Below are positions 22,050-33,236 of a DNA stretch of 64,000 bases, piece by piece. Positions within the stretch are counted from its first letter, which is position 1. Every line of letters begins with the position of its first letter. The notes below the pieces were generated by a model. That model saw nothing but the letters and a program-made list of their open reading frames with translations. It was not told the origin of the DNA and made no database searches. Source of the stretch: Malachius bipustulatus. Taxonomy: Eukaryota; Arthropoda; Insecta; Coleoptera; Melyridae. Location: positions 7,564,001-7,628,000 of the forward strand of contig OU342630.1 of assembly GCA_910589415.1 (NCBI GenBank), written 5' to 3'. The position numbers and the translations under genes are program-made.

Positions 22050-22218
22050 AGAGTGGACAGCTTCTTCAACGACACAGAAGCTATCGTCCAGCAACTAGAT
22101 GAGCTAACAGACTTTCTGGACAAGTGTAAGTCTTCCAAAGCCGATGAACAGTCAATAAATGTAGCCAAAGAAATGTCAGCGACCACAAGGATGATGGTCA
22201 ACAACACCGTAGAGACAG
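22050..22218 (+). CDS. SESTD1: SESTD1-like exon, linker after SEC14 domain
   Basis: After TTTTTTTTAG the frame reads RVDSFFNDTEAIVQQLDELT and ends NNTVETG with donor ACAG|GTTAAT in phase 1. It matches the helical segment that follows the SEC14 domain in SESTD1 (FEKFTKESTSLLDEL in the human protein, as remembered). The exon carries no Met that would suit a start, so coding exons must lie upstream. Confidence 0.75.
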
Positions 22219-22793
22219 GTTAATATCAATATTATATTTATGTGAGAATGGTGTAGTTGTTGGTGTTGGTTTTCTATTTAGTAGAGTATCGTATTAACCA
22301 GAGTTTAATATTTACTTACAGGAAAATATCTATTATCGCATTGTGTTTTTACCATTGACAATAGGTACTATCGTTTTGTATAGCTAGATACTATTGGCAC
22401 ATAATAATTATTTACAGTGGAAATGATGGCAATAAACCGTCCTATTTATGCCAAAAAAAAACAACTGTGAATCTCTCTGATGAAATGCATATAATTATTT
22501 TATTTTATAAAACAGAATATCTAAAAACCAGTTACAGAAGATAAATAATAAATGATAAAATATGATAAAAATAAAAAAATACCAAAAAAACCGTGGAAAC
22601 AAAATTGAGTTTTTTACGTAAACCACGGTGACACTTTTTATTTTTAAATTTTTTGAAAAGCAGTAAATTTGTGTTCCACAATCAATTTAAATAATTTAGC
22701 ACTGCTATGCTATTGTATAAAATAAAAGTGAACAGTGTAAAGTTGCAATTGGGTTTTTGAAAACAAAAATTTTTGTGCTAAATGGAAAGATCA

Positions 22794-23176
22794 TATACAG
22801 GGTGTTGATTTTCAAAACGGGCCATAGGGAATAAGAGTATAGCATTGTAAAATGTAAATGTTGCTTAGTTTAACGTTACATTCTGATAATATGGACAAAA
22901 ATAATTGTCAAAACGTAGAAACGTCATCATTGTTTAGGCAAGGCATGCTATTTTGTGATTAAACATTAACAATTACTTGAATTTTTACTGAAGAATTTTA
23001 GAAAATAACGTGAAATTAAATTAATTTCTGATGTCAAGAGTTATGCGCAATAATTTTAGCTTCATTTTGATACCAAAACCATTTCTGCCAGTTTAAACGG
23101 CGAGCCGGAATCCTCAAAAACCACTTTCGCAATGCTAATCCCCAATGGCCCGCTTTGAAAATCAACAGCCTGTATA
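22794..23176. mobile_element. 383-bp MITE in SESTD1-like intron
   Basis: TATACAGGGTGTTGATTTTC at the left is matched inverted by GAAAATCAACAGCCTGTATA at the right. The inverted arms extend about 60 bp through GGGCCAT and AGCATTG blocks. No ORF. Confidence 0.7.
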
Positions 23177-23278
23177 AGTTTTATAACAAAACTATTTTTT
23201 TTCGCAATAATTCAAAAGTATTTTCAAAATAAAAATTAATTTTTGAATCCAGTACCGAAGATACGCCGACAGTTCCCG

Positions 23279-23830
23279 AACAAACCCTAGCGCGTGTGAC
23301 GTCATAGTGTTAGTTTTCACTCATTGCAGTTGATACAGAAGTAATAAGTACAATGTTTTGATCTATTTAATTTTGTTGTCGTTTTTAAATATTCAAATTT
23401 ATATTGAAAATGTCGAATATCAAAAGTTATCGTTCTTGTTTTGTACCATTATGTACGAATTAAACGAAATCGATTTTTTTTTGTTGTGAAGATCATTTCA
23501 ATGTAAGTATTTCTTAACACCACACCAAGTACAAATCAAATATTGTTCTGGGCATACCCGTCCTTTTACAATAAAAATATTATGTTTACGACTTAGTTGA
23601 ACATAACCTATAGCTTTGTCGCCGTAACTCTCACGCGATGCTCTACAATTTATGATATAAATAATAATTATATTTCATATAATGGAGAATAAATATCTAA
23701 TCGGAACCAACTAACAACTAACAACGTGTAATAGCCGTAAACGCTGTACTGTTATTGAATAGCTATAACATTATGACGTCACAATGGTGACCAATCATGG
23801 CGCGTTTATAGTCACGTGTTTTTTTATTTT
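23279..23830 (+). mobile_element. internally deleted element with THAP zinc-finger remnant
   Basis: At 23410 a start codon opens MSNIKSYRSCFVPLCTN, the N-terminus of a THAP domain (C-x4-C), then a stop. About 20 codons on, the same region encodes CCEDHF, the C-x2-H half of a THAP finger. The middle is lost. GTGACGTCAT (near 23297) and ATGACGTCAC (near 23772) flank it as an inverted pair. THAP fingers are the DNA-binding domains of P-like and some other DNA transposases. Confidence 0.5.
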
Positions 23831-24482
23831 AATTTATCAATTTTTAAATGTTTATAATTAATTTAAAAAAAAATAATTTTTTAAGCTTTTTGCATTAAAT
23901 ATCAAAATTATTGATAAAAAAGTTTTAAAATAAATAAAAAAATCAATAATTTTTTTTTCAAAATCCCAATTGTCCAAAAATATTACAGCATTCATCAGGT
24001 GGAATCGAGGTGATTAGTTATTTCGTAGAGCTATCGATGCAAAAGAATAGTTTTCCTTCATTTCTCATTGTCCAAATAGCAAGCTTAAAAATAAATTTAT
24101 AAAAAGTAAATGACAAAATTAGTTATATCGCGGGGTAGGTTTTCACGTCAATTTAATTGTTTCCTGTGATGAAAATAATTGCTTTGTCTTCTGTATTTGC
24201 TATCCTATTGTGTGGATGAAATTGTTATCCATCGAGACATTTTGGACACCCTGCATATATTTTTTGAAAAACTTGCTTAAATTTCTACAAGAAAAAAAAA
24301 AATTAAATTTTTATGCACTTGTTTATAATAATATATATTTTTTTATTTCTGAAGAATACTAATGTCTGGATTTAGAATTATTCTCATATTTACCGTATTA
24401 TGTTCAAAAACTTTTATCTGTGTTTTTGTATATTACCTCCTACTAGAAAAAATCTCCCGCTTAAACCCACACTGTATTCTAG

Positions 24483-24901
24483 GTCGTGACCTTCTTCAAA
24501 CCATAGAGTATGACCATCGCGTTCGCAAGTTCTCCTCTGCAGATATTTCTTCACATCCGACTCCACAAGAAGTTCTGGATACTTTCGAGCGTATCGACGA
24601 GATACTGGCGGTAGTACGCCGAAGACAGCATGAAGTGGAAGAGGTGGTAGCTGAACTAGAATTAGCTGTCCAGCAAACATGTCCTCATGAAAACACCTAC
24701 TTAGAGATGTCAGCTTTAGAGGAGGGAGTGGCTCAAGTGGTGACTTGGGTGCTGGGAAGGGGGGAAGCACTTTTGACCGACAGGTGGAGCGTTGGTTGGG
24801 ATGTTGCCAGCTGTGAGGAACTGCGACGGGAACACCAGGAAGTCGAAATGCAGTGCTGGGATACTTACGGAACATATGCAAAGCTTTTGCATAAGATTGA
24901 G
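24483..24901 (+). CDS. SESTD1: SESTD1-like exon, first spectrin-like repeat
   Basis: Acceptor TTCTAG at 24482 restores the split Gly codon, giving TGRDLLQTIE against the TGHELLSEL of SESTD1. About 140 residues follow, heptad-like and acidic, with the strongest match at VAQVVTWVLGRGEALLTDRW and at the EELRREHQEVEMQCWDTYGTYAKL helix. Ends KIE|GTAAAA in phase 0. An open frame extends 5' to 24362, but the part before the AG is intron. Confidence 0.85.
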
Positions 24902-25548
24902 GTAAAAAACAAATACCTACGTTTACCTACCTCAGAGTGTAAAATATATAAGGCGAGTGAACGAAGTATGTACTTTAAAAGTAAGCAAAGGGATGAAACC
25001 ATTATAGTCAGTGTATAACGAGTCACGCCAGCTGGGTTTTGACCTCTTACTCTTACACATGCAAATTGCTGTTATCAGAATGTCATGCTACTCTATTTTA
25101 TTTATTTTTTCTGAATAAGTGATAAGCAAAAATGGGTAGAAAGTGTATTGCGTCTAATTGTAGAAGTTGATGCGATGAAACTACCACGAGTACCATCGAT
25201 TGGCATACCAGCATTTAATACATTTAACATATAAATTTTAATAAAATTTGAACATAAGAGTACGTTTTTACTAGTGAACATGCGTGAATCATTTATGCTA
25301 GCGCTTGCCCAATTGAAGAGCTCGGCAGAATAAAAGATTGCGATCGACAGTAACAACAACACACTTGTCAACCTGAGGTAATATGACGATATCTGCTCGC
25401 GCTTACAGCTCGCGTTCCGCCACCTTATATATCTTACATCGTGACCTACCTCTAAAATTTTAAGGACTGATAGTCCAAAATATTGCAGATAGACACCAAC
25501 CAAAACTTACACTAGCCTCGCATTAATGTTTTGCGTTATCAAGTTTTA

Positions 25549-26165
25549 CTTATTTTATTTATTTATTTATTTATTTAATATACATCCACCCTACAGCCAG
25601 GATAGGCCAATTAGCGGTTGGAAAGGTAAAAGATAAGGAAGACTACACATTACAGATTACAAGAAAGTCAACAAAATAAATTACAGCTATAGAAGTTTAA
25701 AAATAAAAATAAAATTACACTTGATAAGTATTATTACGTAGTTAATATAATTATTATTAACAAGTCCCTAATATGTCGCACAGTGCTAAGATATAGCACT
25801 TAAGCCTTTAATGTTTAAGGCCGACGTAGAGAATACATCGAGAGAACCCTTCTCATATAGTGAATATTTTCTGCACAATCTAAAAATGGGCGATGATTCA
25901 AGCAAGCGTGTTGAAAACGAGAACGTTCCGTGAGAGCGTGCGTTAAATTTCGGAATCTTGAAGTCCAGTCTGCCCAGCAACTGAGGGCAATAAATGCCTC
26001 CATGTACCAACTGGTGTAGGTAGAGAAAAGATGAAATTACACGACGGTGTTCCAAACTAGGTAGGTCAAATCGTGCCAGAAGTATCTCTTGTGGAATGCT
26101 TCGTTGTGGATAGACGGAATCTATTCGAAAACACAGGAACTTCAAAAATTTGCGTTGGATATTCT
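25549..26165 (-). mobile_element. 5'-truncated non-LTR retrotransposon, 3' end with (TAAA)n tail
   Basis: The - strand frame (26145-25786) ends a typical ORF2 C-terminus (LPSLEHRRVISSFLYLHQLVHG). It is followed by about 200 bp of 3' UTR and a microsatellite tail of TAAA units (TTTA on the + strand, 25549-25578). RT itself is missing. The tail type matches the element at 34.4-36.75 kb, so they may be related. Confidence 0.75.
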
Positions 26166-26448
26166 CCAGGGTATTAATGTGCTTGAGACATTTTTTTTTA
26201 GACAGTAATTTATGTCTATCATTTTCTAACGCAACACTCGACGGTAAGTAATACTCCCTTCGCTTATTAAGCAGTAAGTAAGTTTATTTACTGCTACAAC
26301 AAAGATGGTGGGAAACAAAGATTGTTTCCTCAGCTTCGTTACCGAGATATGAGATTGATTTTTTCAAAAATTTAATGGTAAAAAAAATAACAAAAGTAAA
26401 TTTTGAATAATTTTTATATTAAGTAATATTGAATCACTTTCATTTATA

Positions 26449-26867
26449 CAGGGTGTCCGGTAAGTACCTCCTAATCTCTCGGGAGCATACAGGGGAGGTC
26501 AAAATAAACCTAGTCTGTCCTAAAAAAACATTCCTAAAGTGTCTCTAAACGGAGATACAGAACCCCAAAATGGTACCCTAAGACTTACTTTTTTGGCTCT
26601 AACTTTTGAACCGACCTGTATAATTTGATGAAATTTTAATTTTTTTATAGAGGTCATAAAGACTCATTAAGCCATATCAGAGTGGATGTTTGACGTCCTA
26701 AAGAAAGTCAGGAACGGACTTACCACCACACTCATTGTGTCAAAGTTTTGACAGGTGTCATTTTACAGAGCTGAAAACTTATTTTTTAAATACGCTGGTC
26801 ATTCATCTTCACAAAAGGTACTCTTAATTTATTTCGATAAAACTAGCGGTTCTCAAGATAAATCGAC
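26449..26867. mobile_element. MITE family B, left part (split by the BEL/Pao insertion)
   Basis: TATACAGGGTGTCCGGTAAG starts an inverted-repeat element whose partner end is at 34196. The arms run about 400 bp (for example the ACCTCCTAATCTCTCGGGAG and AAAGTTAGAGCC blocks). The element resumes at 33643 after the BEL/Pao insertion, with TCGAC duplicated at the break (26863-26867 and 33643-33647). Original size about 965 bp. Confidence 0.85.
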
Positions 26868-27273
26868 TGTTGTCTACAAACGTTGGTTATAGTGGACTGT
26901 ATTTGATTTATTTTGAAAAGTTGTAAAATTGTGTTAAATTATGCTGTATACCAAAAAACGAACGCACATTGAGGAGGCACTCACCTTTTGCCGTTGTTGG
27001 TCCCGTCGTTGAGAGCTCTCAAAGGTTGTTCGATTGTTTTCGGGAAGCAGGATCACTAATCTCACAAATGTTAGAGAAAATGTAATTTTACACGATTGTT
27101 TAGAATGGCTGAATGGGCCGTATCACCGGTTTCTTGTCGTCGCTTCTCTTCACTCGCCCGCGTATCTTCTTGTATTGCTTGACCAGGGAGTGGGGCGGGT
27201 TTGTGCACACAGCAATATGCGTTTTTCCGCGAAAATAATTAAATTTAAAATAAAAGATATCCAGTCCCCAACA
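26868..27273 (-). repeat. BEL/Pao LTR (3' LTR in gene orientation)
   Basis: Same 406 bases as 33237-33642 as far as can be read. Immediately inside, the - strand reads TTGGTGGGTGGAA before the LTR, a G-rich candidate polypurine tract. Confidence 0.92.
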
Positions 27274-27393
27274 TTCCACCCACCAAAAACGCCTTGGTTT
27301 TTCCCAACTATACACATATGCACGTGAGATGCATGAAAAAATTAACAAAAAAAATTCGAAAATTACCTAAAATTAAAATTAAAAAAAAAGAAA

Positions 27394-29718
27394 TTATTGT
27401 CCCGGCAGTGGACAAATTTTTACCACAGGACGTTGTAAAATCCCCTTTTGGGTTTTTAATGAGACGACGCGCACTACCCCGTCTTCTCCTGGATGCAGCT
27501 TGACCACACGTCCGAGAGCCCACTCGAGTGGAGGCTTTAGCTCATCTTTGATGAGGACAAGGATATCAAGTTTGATATTGGGATAGGGCGTGGTCCACTT
27601 GACCCGCTGTTGCAGGGTGTGCAAGTATTCTTGACTCCAACGCTTCCAAAAACTGGCGTGCATTCGTTGCAAAAGCTGCCAGCGGCTCAGCCTATTTAGG
27701 GTTAAATGTTCAAGATTAGGTTCCGGGAAACTGGTAAGTGGTTCTAGGGTAAGGAAATGTCCTTGTGTTAAAGGACTTAGATCGTTCGGATCTTCACTGA
27801 TTGAAGAAAGAGGACGTGAGTTTAAAAGAGACTCAATTTGCGTAAGCAAAGTATAAAATTCTTCATAGGTCATGAGTTGTTGACCGACGACGCGATAAAG
27901 ATGGGTCTTGACAGACTTCACTCCAGCTTCGCTCAAACCATTGAAATGTGGCGCCCCTGGCGGGTTAAAGTGCCAATTGATTCCCAGATCAACAGCTGCA
28001 GCATTAGAAAAAATTTGAAGTTGGTTGTAAGCGCCTTTGAAGTTAGTGCCTTGATCAGAATAAATATCAGAAACTCTGCCTCGACGAGAGATGAACCGAC
28101 GAAAACTCGCGAGAAATGCGTCGGAGGTCAGATCCGATGATAATTCTAGATGGAGGGCTTTCGTAGCACAGCATACGAAAAGACAAATATAGGATTTCGA
28201 CGTCTTCGCACCTCGATGTTTTCCCATTGTGATTGTGAATGGCCCAGCATAATCTAGGGACACTTGTGAAAATGCCTTGACTTGATTGATTCTGAATCTA
28301 GGTAGGTCAGCCATAACGGGGAAATACGATTGAGGTCGACATTTAAAACACTTATGGCATTTAGCAAGACAACTGTAAATCGAGCTACGTGGGGAAATTA
28401 TCCAAAAGTTTTGCAAGATCAAGTTGTGTAGAGATTTAAGACCAGGATGAAAGTTTTCCTTGTGGACTTGTTCTATGATAAGAAACGTGAATTTATGCTT
28501 TTTTGGTAATAAAACGGGATGTTTAGCATCCAATGAAAGGGATGAGTGTCTTAACCTTCCACCCACCCTGAGAATACCTGCTTCGTCAATGAAAGGTGCT
28601 AATTTTCTGAAAGGTTTAGGAAGCGAACTCTTTTTCTGACACGAATCCACAATATCTGAGAAGCACTCTGCTTGTACCTGTCTTATAATTAGCTGTAAAG
28701 CTCGATGATTTTCGGCGTAGGTCGGAGCAGGAGTATCGGGCTTCTTCTGTCTGCGGAGGCGCGGGCAAAGACGTAAGACATAAGCTAGAATTCGCTGAAT
28801 TTTCCGTAAGGATGAGAATTTGGCGAGTACATCCGGAATAACTCCTGAAGAGATTTCCACTGCAGCGTGCAAAGCTAAAGTTTTTTCTTCTTGCGAAGCT
28901 TCAGGGAATTTTTCCAATAGAATCGATGGCTGCTCAGGCCAGTCTGTAGGTTGCTTATAAAGGAAATCTGGACCTTGCCACCAGAGTTTGTGTTCTATCA
29001 AAGGTCTAGGACTGAGACCTCTCGAAACATAGTCAGCAGGGTTGTCTTTTGTGGGAACATACTTCCATGACAATGGAGGAACTATTTCCTGAATATGAGC
29101 GACTCGGTTAGCTATGAACGTTTTCCAGCGGTGTGGAGAGGCTGAGAGCCAAGCTAAAGTTACTTGTGAGTCGGACCACGCATAGACAGCATCTAACGTA
29201 AATTTTTGAGAATAGGCTTTTTTGACAAAAGTAATTAAGTCCGACAGAAGATAGGCAGCACAAAGTTCTAGTCGAGGTAAGGATATAATCTTAAGAGGAG
29301 CGACTCGAGATTTTCCCGTGATCAGGATCAATTTGATTTGTCCGCTAGACGTAATCACACGGAAGTAGATCACGGCCCCATAACCCTTGGTACTGGCGTC
29401 ACAGAACCCGTGAATCTCTAAACGCGAGATCAACTCTGAAACTACCAGCCTTGGTAGTTGAACTTTGGCTACTTCTGGAAGTTCCAGTCTGAAACGATTC
29501 CATTCCTGTACAATAATATCTGGAGGTGGGTCATCCCAACCAGTCTTTGAACGCCAAAGCTGTTGTAACATGTGCTTTGCAAGAAAAATCATGGGAGCTA
29601 AGAAGCCTAAGGGATCGAAGATCCGTGCTATTTGAGATAGCACGTTTCGTGCAGTCCGATACAATGGGAGTGACAGAATACGAGAAAGTATCCGAGTTAG
29701 GATTCCATTGAAGTCCAA
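27394..29718 (-). CDS. BEL/Pao pol, C-terminal frame: RNase H, integrase
   Basis: The 774-codon frame starts inside RT and in the overlap takes over from the upstream frame at about 29640. The RT thumb/connection has IARIFDPLGFLAP (residues about 30-42). RNase H shows FCDAS (D107), LELCAAYL (E151) and WSDSQVT (D183). An H2C2 finger uses H419, H424, C454 and C457. The integrase core carries the DDE set in VSLDYAGPF (D489), IYSDQGTNF (D555) and GLSEAGV (E597). The end (about 680-770) matches the DUF5641-type tail found in BEL elements. Stop at 27394, 120 bp before the LTR. All catalytic residues appear intact. Confidence 0.9.
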   Translation of the reverse strand: MDFNGILTRILSRILSLPLYRTARNVLSQIARIFDPLGFLAPMIFLAKHMLQQLWRSKTGWDDPPPDIIVQEWNRFRLELPEVAKVQLPRLVVSELISRLEIHGFCDASTKGYGAVIYFRVITSSGQIKLILITGKSRVAPLKIISLPRLELCAAYLLSDLITFVKKAYSQKFTLDAVYAWSDSQVTLAWLSASPHRWKTFIANRVAHIQEIVPPLSWKYVPTKDNPADYVSRGLSPRPLIEHKLWWQGPDFLYKQPTDWPEQPSILLEKFPEASQEEKTLALHAAVEISSGVIPDVLAKFSSLRKIQRILAYVLRLCPRLRRQKKPDTPAPTYAENHRALQLIIRQVQAECFSDIVDSCQKKSSLPKPFRKLAPFIDEAGILRVGGRLRHSSLSLDAKHPVLLPKKHKFTFLIIEQVHKENFHPGLKSLHNLILQNFWIISPRSSIYSCLAKCHKCFKCRPQSYFPVMADLPRFRINQVKAFSQVSLDYAGPFTITMGKHRGAKTSKSYICLFVCCATKALHLELSSDLTSDAFLASFRRFISRRGRVSDIYSDQGTNFKGAYNQLQIFSNAAAVDLGINWHFNPPGAPHFNGLSEAGVKSVKTHLYRVVGQQLMTYEEFYTLLTQIESLLNSRPLSSISEDPNDLSPLTQGHFLTLEPLTSFPEPNLEHLTLNRLSRWQLLQRMHASFWKRWSQEYLHTLQQRVKWTTPYPNIKLDILVLIKDELKPPLEWALGRVVKLHPGEDGVVRVVSLKTQKGILQRPVVKICPLPGQ

Positions 29719-32674
29719 GAACTTTTATAAAACTAGGGAGTTCTGTGTCAAAACTTAGAGGCATTTGAGAGTATTCGGAAGGGACTGCGGAGAGAATCGC
29801 GGGATGATTGCTCGCCCATTTCCGTAACTCGAAACCGCCTTTTTTCAAGAGAGCGATTAATTCTGACTGAAGATGAAGTGCTGCCCCTACAGAATCTGCC
29901 CCGGTTACACAATCATCCATATAGACTGAATTTTGTAAAACCTCTGAAGCTAAAGGGTGATTATCCTGTTCGACAACTGCTAGTTCTTTGAAAGTTCTGA
30001 GGGCAAGATAAGGAGCGGAAGAGACTCCGAAAGTCACAGTCTTAAGTTCATATTCTTTAACTTCCTCCGTGGTAGAGAAACGCCAAAGAAATCTCTGATA
30101 TTTACGGTGTTCAGGTTTAATTAGTATTTGACAGTACATTTGTCTTATGTCGCATATAAATACAATAGGAAAAGTTCGGAATTGTAATAGAATGGTAGGC
30201 AAATCATGTTGAAGTTTGGGCCCTGAAAAGAGCGTATCGTTGAGGCTTAGGCCCTTCGATCCCCTTGCACCGGCGTTAAAAACGACTCGAATTTTGGTGG
30301 AGACGCTGTCAGGCTTTAAGACACAGTGGTGAGGGAGGTAAAAGGCCGATGAAGATCTATACTCGGAACGTGGAATTTCGGAAATGTAATTCTTTTGCAA
30401 ATATTCTTTAAAGAAATCTGAATAAGCGACGTGCAGATCAGGATTTTTGTAAAGACGAGCTTCAAGGGATCGTAATCGCCGTAGGGCTTGGTTGTACGAA
30501 TCTCCGAAGTCAGGTTCATTTTGCCTGAAAGGAAGTGGAACCACAAATCTTCCAGAGATATCCCGAGAGACTGAGTCTTTGTATAATGTTTCACATTTAA
30601 TATCATCTTGAGATAAGATCGCATTCGTTGTAGGCGGGTGTTCAATTTCCCAAAATTTTTGAAGAGTAATATCTATTTGAGGCTCCGGTACAGTGGCACA
30701 ACTAAGAAGCGAGGTAGTTTGCGATGAGCATTCCGTGCGGCCCTGAAGAATCCAACCGAAAACGGTTTCTATGTCGGCCGGTTCCCCAACTTTACCAAAA
30801 ATGCGTCCTGAACCCAGCATGAAAGGAACTAATTCAGCACTGAGCAAAATATCTACTGGACCAGGAGTCTGAAATTTGTCATCAGCTAAAGGTAAGTTTT
30901 CAATGTGAGACCAATTTTGTGAATTAAGGTAGACTCTTGGCTGATCTGAACAAATTCTAGGCAAAATGATTGCTTCAAAGGTAAAAGTAGGATCTGTTTT
31001 ACCACTCGGTTTAATGAAACATTGAGTACTGCCACGGTTAGAAGTGGAGATCAAATTATTTATCCCTTCAATCGGTATTGAAGAATGTCGACGAGGCAAA
31101 CCTAAACGATTCACGCAGCGTTCGGAAATGAAATTCGCCATGCTGGCGGTGTCGAAAAGAACACGTACCTTTTGGAACCTTCCCCATACATCCCGAATTT
31201 CAACTTCTGCTGTTGATAGCAGAACCGTCGAATGTTTCCTGAAAGTAGGGCTAAAAGAAGTAGAAAGAAGAGATGAGGCTGGATTATCATTTGAATTAGG
31301 TAGAGGATTTGGTAGAGGCGTGCTGCTTGCCGTATTTAATTGTAGTGCCGTATTTGTCTGAAGGGAATTGGAAGCGTGTGGAGCGAACTCCCTTTTATTT
31401 AAATTCAAATGTAATAAAGTGTGATGCGAATATTGACAAATTCTACATGTTGTAGAAGATGGACACTGGCGAACTGAATGTGACGAACGCAAACAATTGC
31501 CACATAAAGAGTGCTGTCTTACAAAAGCTAGTCGGTCTTGTGGAGTTTTTGCTAAAAAGATTTGACATCTATGAAGTGCATGTGAAGACGGACAAAGTAA
31601 ACATTTTGAATTATAATTCTGATGACGGTTATTTGACGTTGAGGGTTGTTGATTGTCAACCGAATTTAGAAATGCTGAAGGCATGGATCGTTGCTTATTA
31701 TTCGAAAACGTCCGGTTTTCTAAGTTTTCTGAAAAACCAGAACGCTTAATTTTGTTGACTGGTGAGCTCGGCATCATCCACTGGACAGATTCTAAGGCCT
31801 TGCACTTGTTGCTCAAAAATGTGGTAAGTATTTTGTACGTAGGCATCTCTGTGGTGCTATTTTCAATCTCAAACTCGGTGCGAGTTTTGTGATCTAACTT
31901 CTGCAATAACATATTAAAAACTAAAAAATCCCACGACTCTGTATTGAACTTCAAGACTTTTAGAGCGGTCAGATTTTCTGAAAATATGTCCAATAAATGA
32001 CGAAGATCTTTCGATGAAGATCTTTGAAGAGGTGGAGCAGTGTATATCTCGTTAAAATAAGTAGTGGCTAAAAAACGCTTGTTTTGATATCTAGTCACTA
32101 GTGCGTCATATGCAATTTTATAATTATCTTCCGTCATAGGAATGGCTTTTATCAAATTAAAAGGATCGTCTTTTAAGGACGTCATAAGGTAATGAAATTT
32201 TTGTACATTTGCTAGGCTTTTATTTTCATGAATAAGGCTGTTGTACAAGTCGAAAAATGCTGGCCATAGTTTTATGTTACCGTCGAATATTGGTACGTTA
32301 ATTTTTGGAAGTTTAACTCCAGAAACGGACGACCTATTAGGATCATTCACAGTTCCCGTCGATACTACTGTATCCAATGACATTTCATATTTTTTAGATT
32401 TTATAGCGTAAACATATTTATCGGCAGCGGCCCTAGCTTTGTCTTGATTTGTAAATTCAAGGTCATTTTCGACTAAAGAAATAATTTCGTTATGAAGGGC
32501 TTGAAATTCATCATAAATTACGTCGACAAAACCAGCTCTAGCTAAAAAATTATGTTTGTAAAATTCATCAGCTGTTTGATTTACACTGTATTCGTAAATT
32601 TCTTTTAATCTAGTTAATGGTATCTTGCGTTTAAGCGCAAGCTTGGCAATTGTCTCCTCATTAGGATTAGGCAT
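29531..32674 (-). CDS. BEL/Pao gag-protease-RT frame
   Basis: A 1047-codon frame from MPNPNEETIAKL. The Gag region (about 1-300) includes the DUF1759-type LPKINVPIFDG motif near 122-132. Cys-rich knuckles follow (CLLCPSSHALHRC, CGNCLRSSHSVRQC; about 357-405). The protease has the active site VLFDTAS, as in BEL proteases. RT motif A is FICDIRQMY and motif C is YMDD (residues 918-921, bases 29923-29912). After DCTKRA the frame leaves conserved sequence and stops at 29531 without a domain, showing that the true continuation is the other frame. Both parts are otherwise undamaged. Confidence 0.9.
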   Translation of the reverse strand: MPNPNEETIAKLALKRKIPLTRLKEIYEYSVNQTADEFYKHNFLARAGFVDVIYDEFQALHNEIISLVENDLEFTNQDKARAAADKYVYAIKSKKYEMSLDTVVSTGTVNDPNRSSVSGVKLPKINVPIFDGNIKLWPAFFDLYNSLIHENKSLANVQKFHYLMTSLKDDPFNLIKAIPMTEDNYKIAYDALVTRYQNKRFLATTYFNEIYTAPPLQRSSSKDLRHLLDIFSENLTALKVLKFNTESWDFLVFNMLLQKLDHKTRTEFEIENSTTEMPTYKILTTFLSNKCKALESVQWMMPSSPVNKIKRSGFSENLENRTFSNNKQRSMPSAFLNSVDNQQPSTSNNRHQNYNSKCLLCPSSHALHRCQIFLAKTPQDRLAFVRQHSLCGNCLRSSHSVRQCPSSTTCRICQYSHHTLLHLNLNKREFAPHASNSLQTNTALQLNTASSTPLPNPLPNSNDNPASSLLSTSFSPTFRKHSTVLLSTAEVEIRDVWGRFQKVRVLFDTASMANFISERCVNRLGLPRRHSSIPIEGINNLISTSNRGSTQCFIKPSGKTDPTFTFEAIILPRICSDQPRVYLNSQNWSHIENLPLADDKFQTPGPVDILLSAELVPFMLGSGRIFGKVGEPADIETVFGWILQGRTECSSQTTSLLSCATVPEPQIDITLQKFWEIEHPPTTNAILSQDDIKCETLYKDSVSRDISGRFVVPLPFRQNEPDFGDSYNQALRRLRSLEARLYKNPDLHVAYSDFFKEYLQKNYISEIPRSEYRSSSAFYLPHHCVLKPDSVSTKIRVVFNAGARGSKGLSLNDTLFSGPKLQHDLPTILLQFRTFPIVFICDIRQMYCQILIKPEHRKYQRFLWRFSTTEEVKEYELKTVTFGVSSAPYLALRTFKELAVVEQDNHPLASEVLQNSVYMDDCVTGADSVGAALHLQSELIALLKKGGFELRKWASNHPAILSAVPSEYSQMPLSFDTELPSFIKVLGLQWNPNSDTFSYSVTPIVSDCTKRAISNSTDLRSLRLLSSHDFSCKAHVTTALAFKDWLG

Positions 32675-33218
32675 ATTCGTACCTACTAAATGATTTTTGA
32701 GAGAGATAAAAATTAAAGGAATAAAATGTTATTATAATAACTGTAATAAATAAATTAATTAGGTACCTAACGATAACTTGCTTATCGTTTCGTTTAGCTA
32801 CCCCTGTTTAAGGTTTTAAAAATGATAAAGATTCGAGAAATAAACACTGTAAAGTAGTAGGTATACCTAATGTACCTACACAAGATTATTATTATTTTAG
32901 AAATATTATTTAGTTAATAAACTCCAATGATTGAATGCGCTCGCAGACGAGCGGTCAAGCAGTTGATTTTGAATAATTACACTGACCTGGTGCTCCCCCC
33001 CCCCCACGGGCATACGTCTATGTTGGGTGGTAGGAGATTATTGCGCACTGGATCTTTCTCCACTACAAGACTGACTGATAAGTCGAAGACGGACTAATTG
33101 ATAATAACTCAATAAAATAAAATAAAATTGAAGACTAAATTAAAAATGGCACAAAATCTTTTGAATTTTCTTTAATTTGTAAAAATTGATTTAATATGAA
33201 AATGCTAGTGCCAATCTC

Positions 33219-33232
33219 GGGTCGATGGACCA
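33219..33232 (-). other. candidate primer-binding site of the BEL/Pao element
   Basis: Four to five T residues after the 5' LTR the - strand reads TGGTCCATCGACCC. A TGG start just inside the LTR is as expected for pairing with a tRNA 3' CCA end. The tRNA was not identified. Confidence 0.4.
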
Positions 33233-33236
33233 AAAA

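Noticed and set aside
24362..24482. Extension of the SESTD1-like exon to the ATG at 24362
   Set aside because: Alignment to SESTD1 begins exactly at the AG splice site at 24482; the preceding codons are intron.
24414..24881. 155-codon ORF on the - strand
   Set aside because: Antisense shadow of the SESTD1-like exon; no motif of its own.
29526..31892. + strand ORFs inside the BEL/Pao element
   Set aside because: Complement shadows of the long gag-pol frames.
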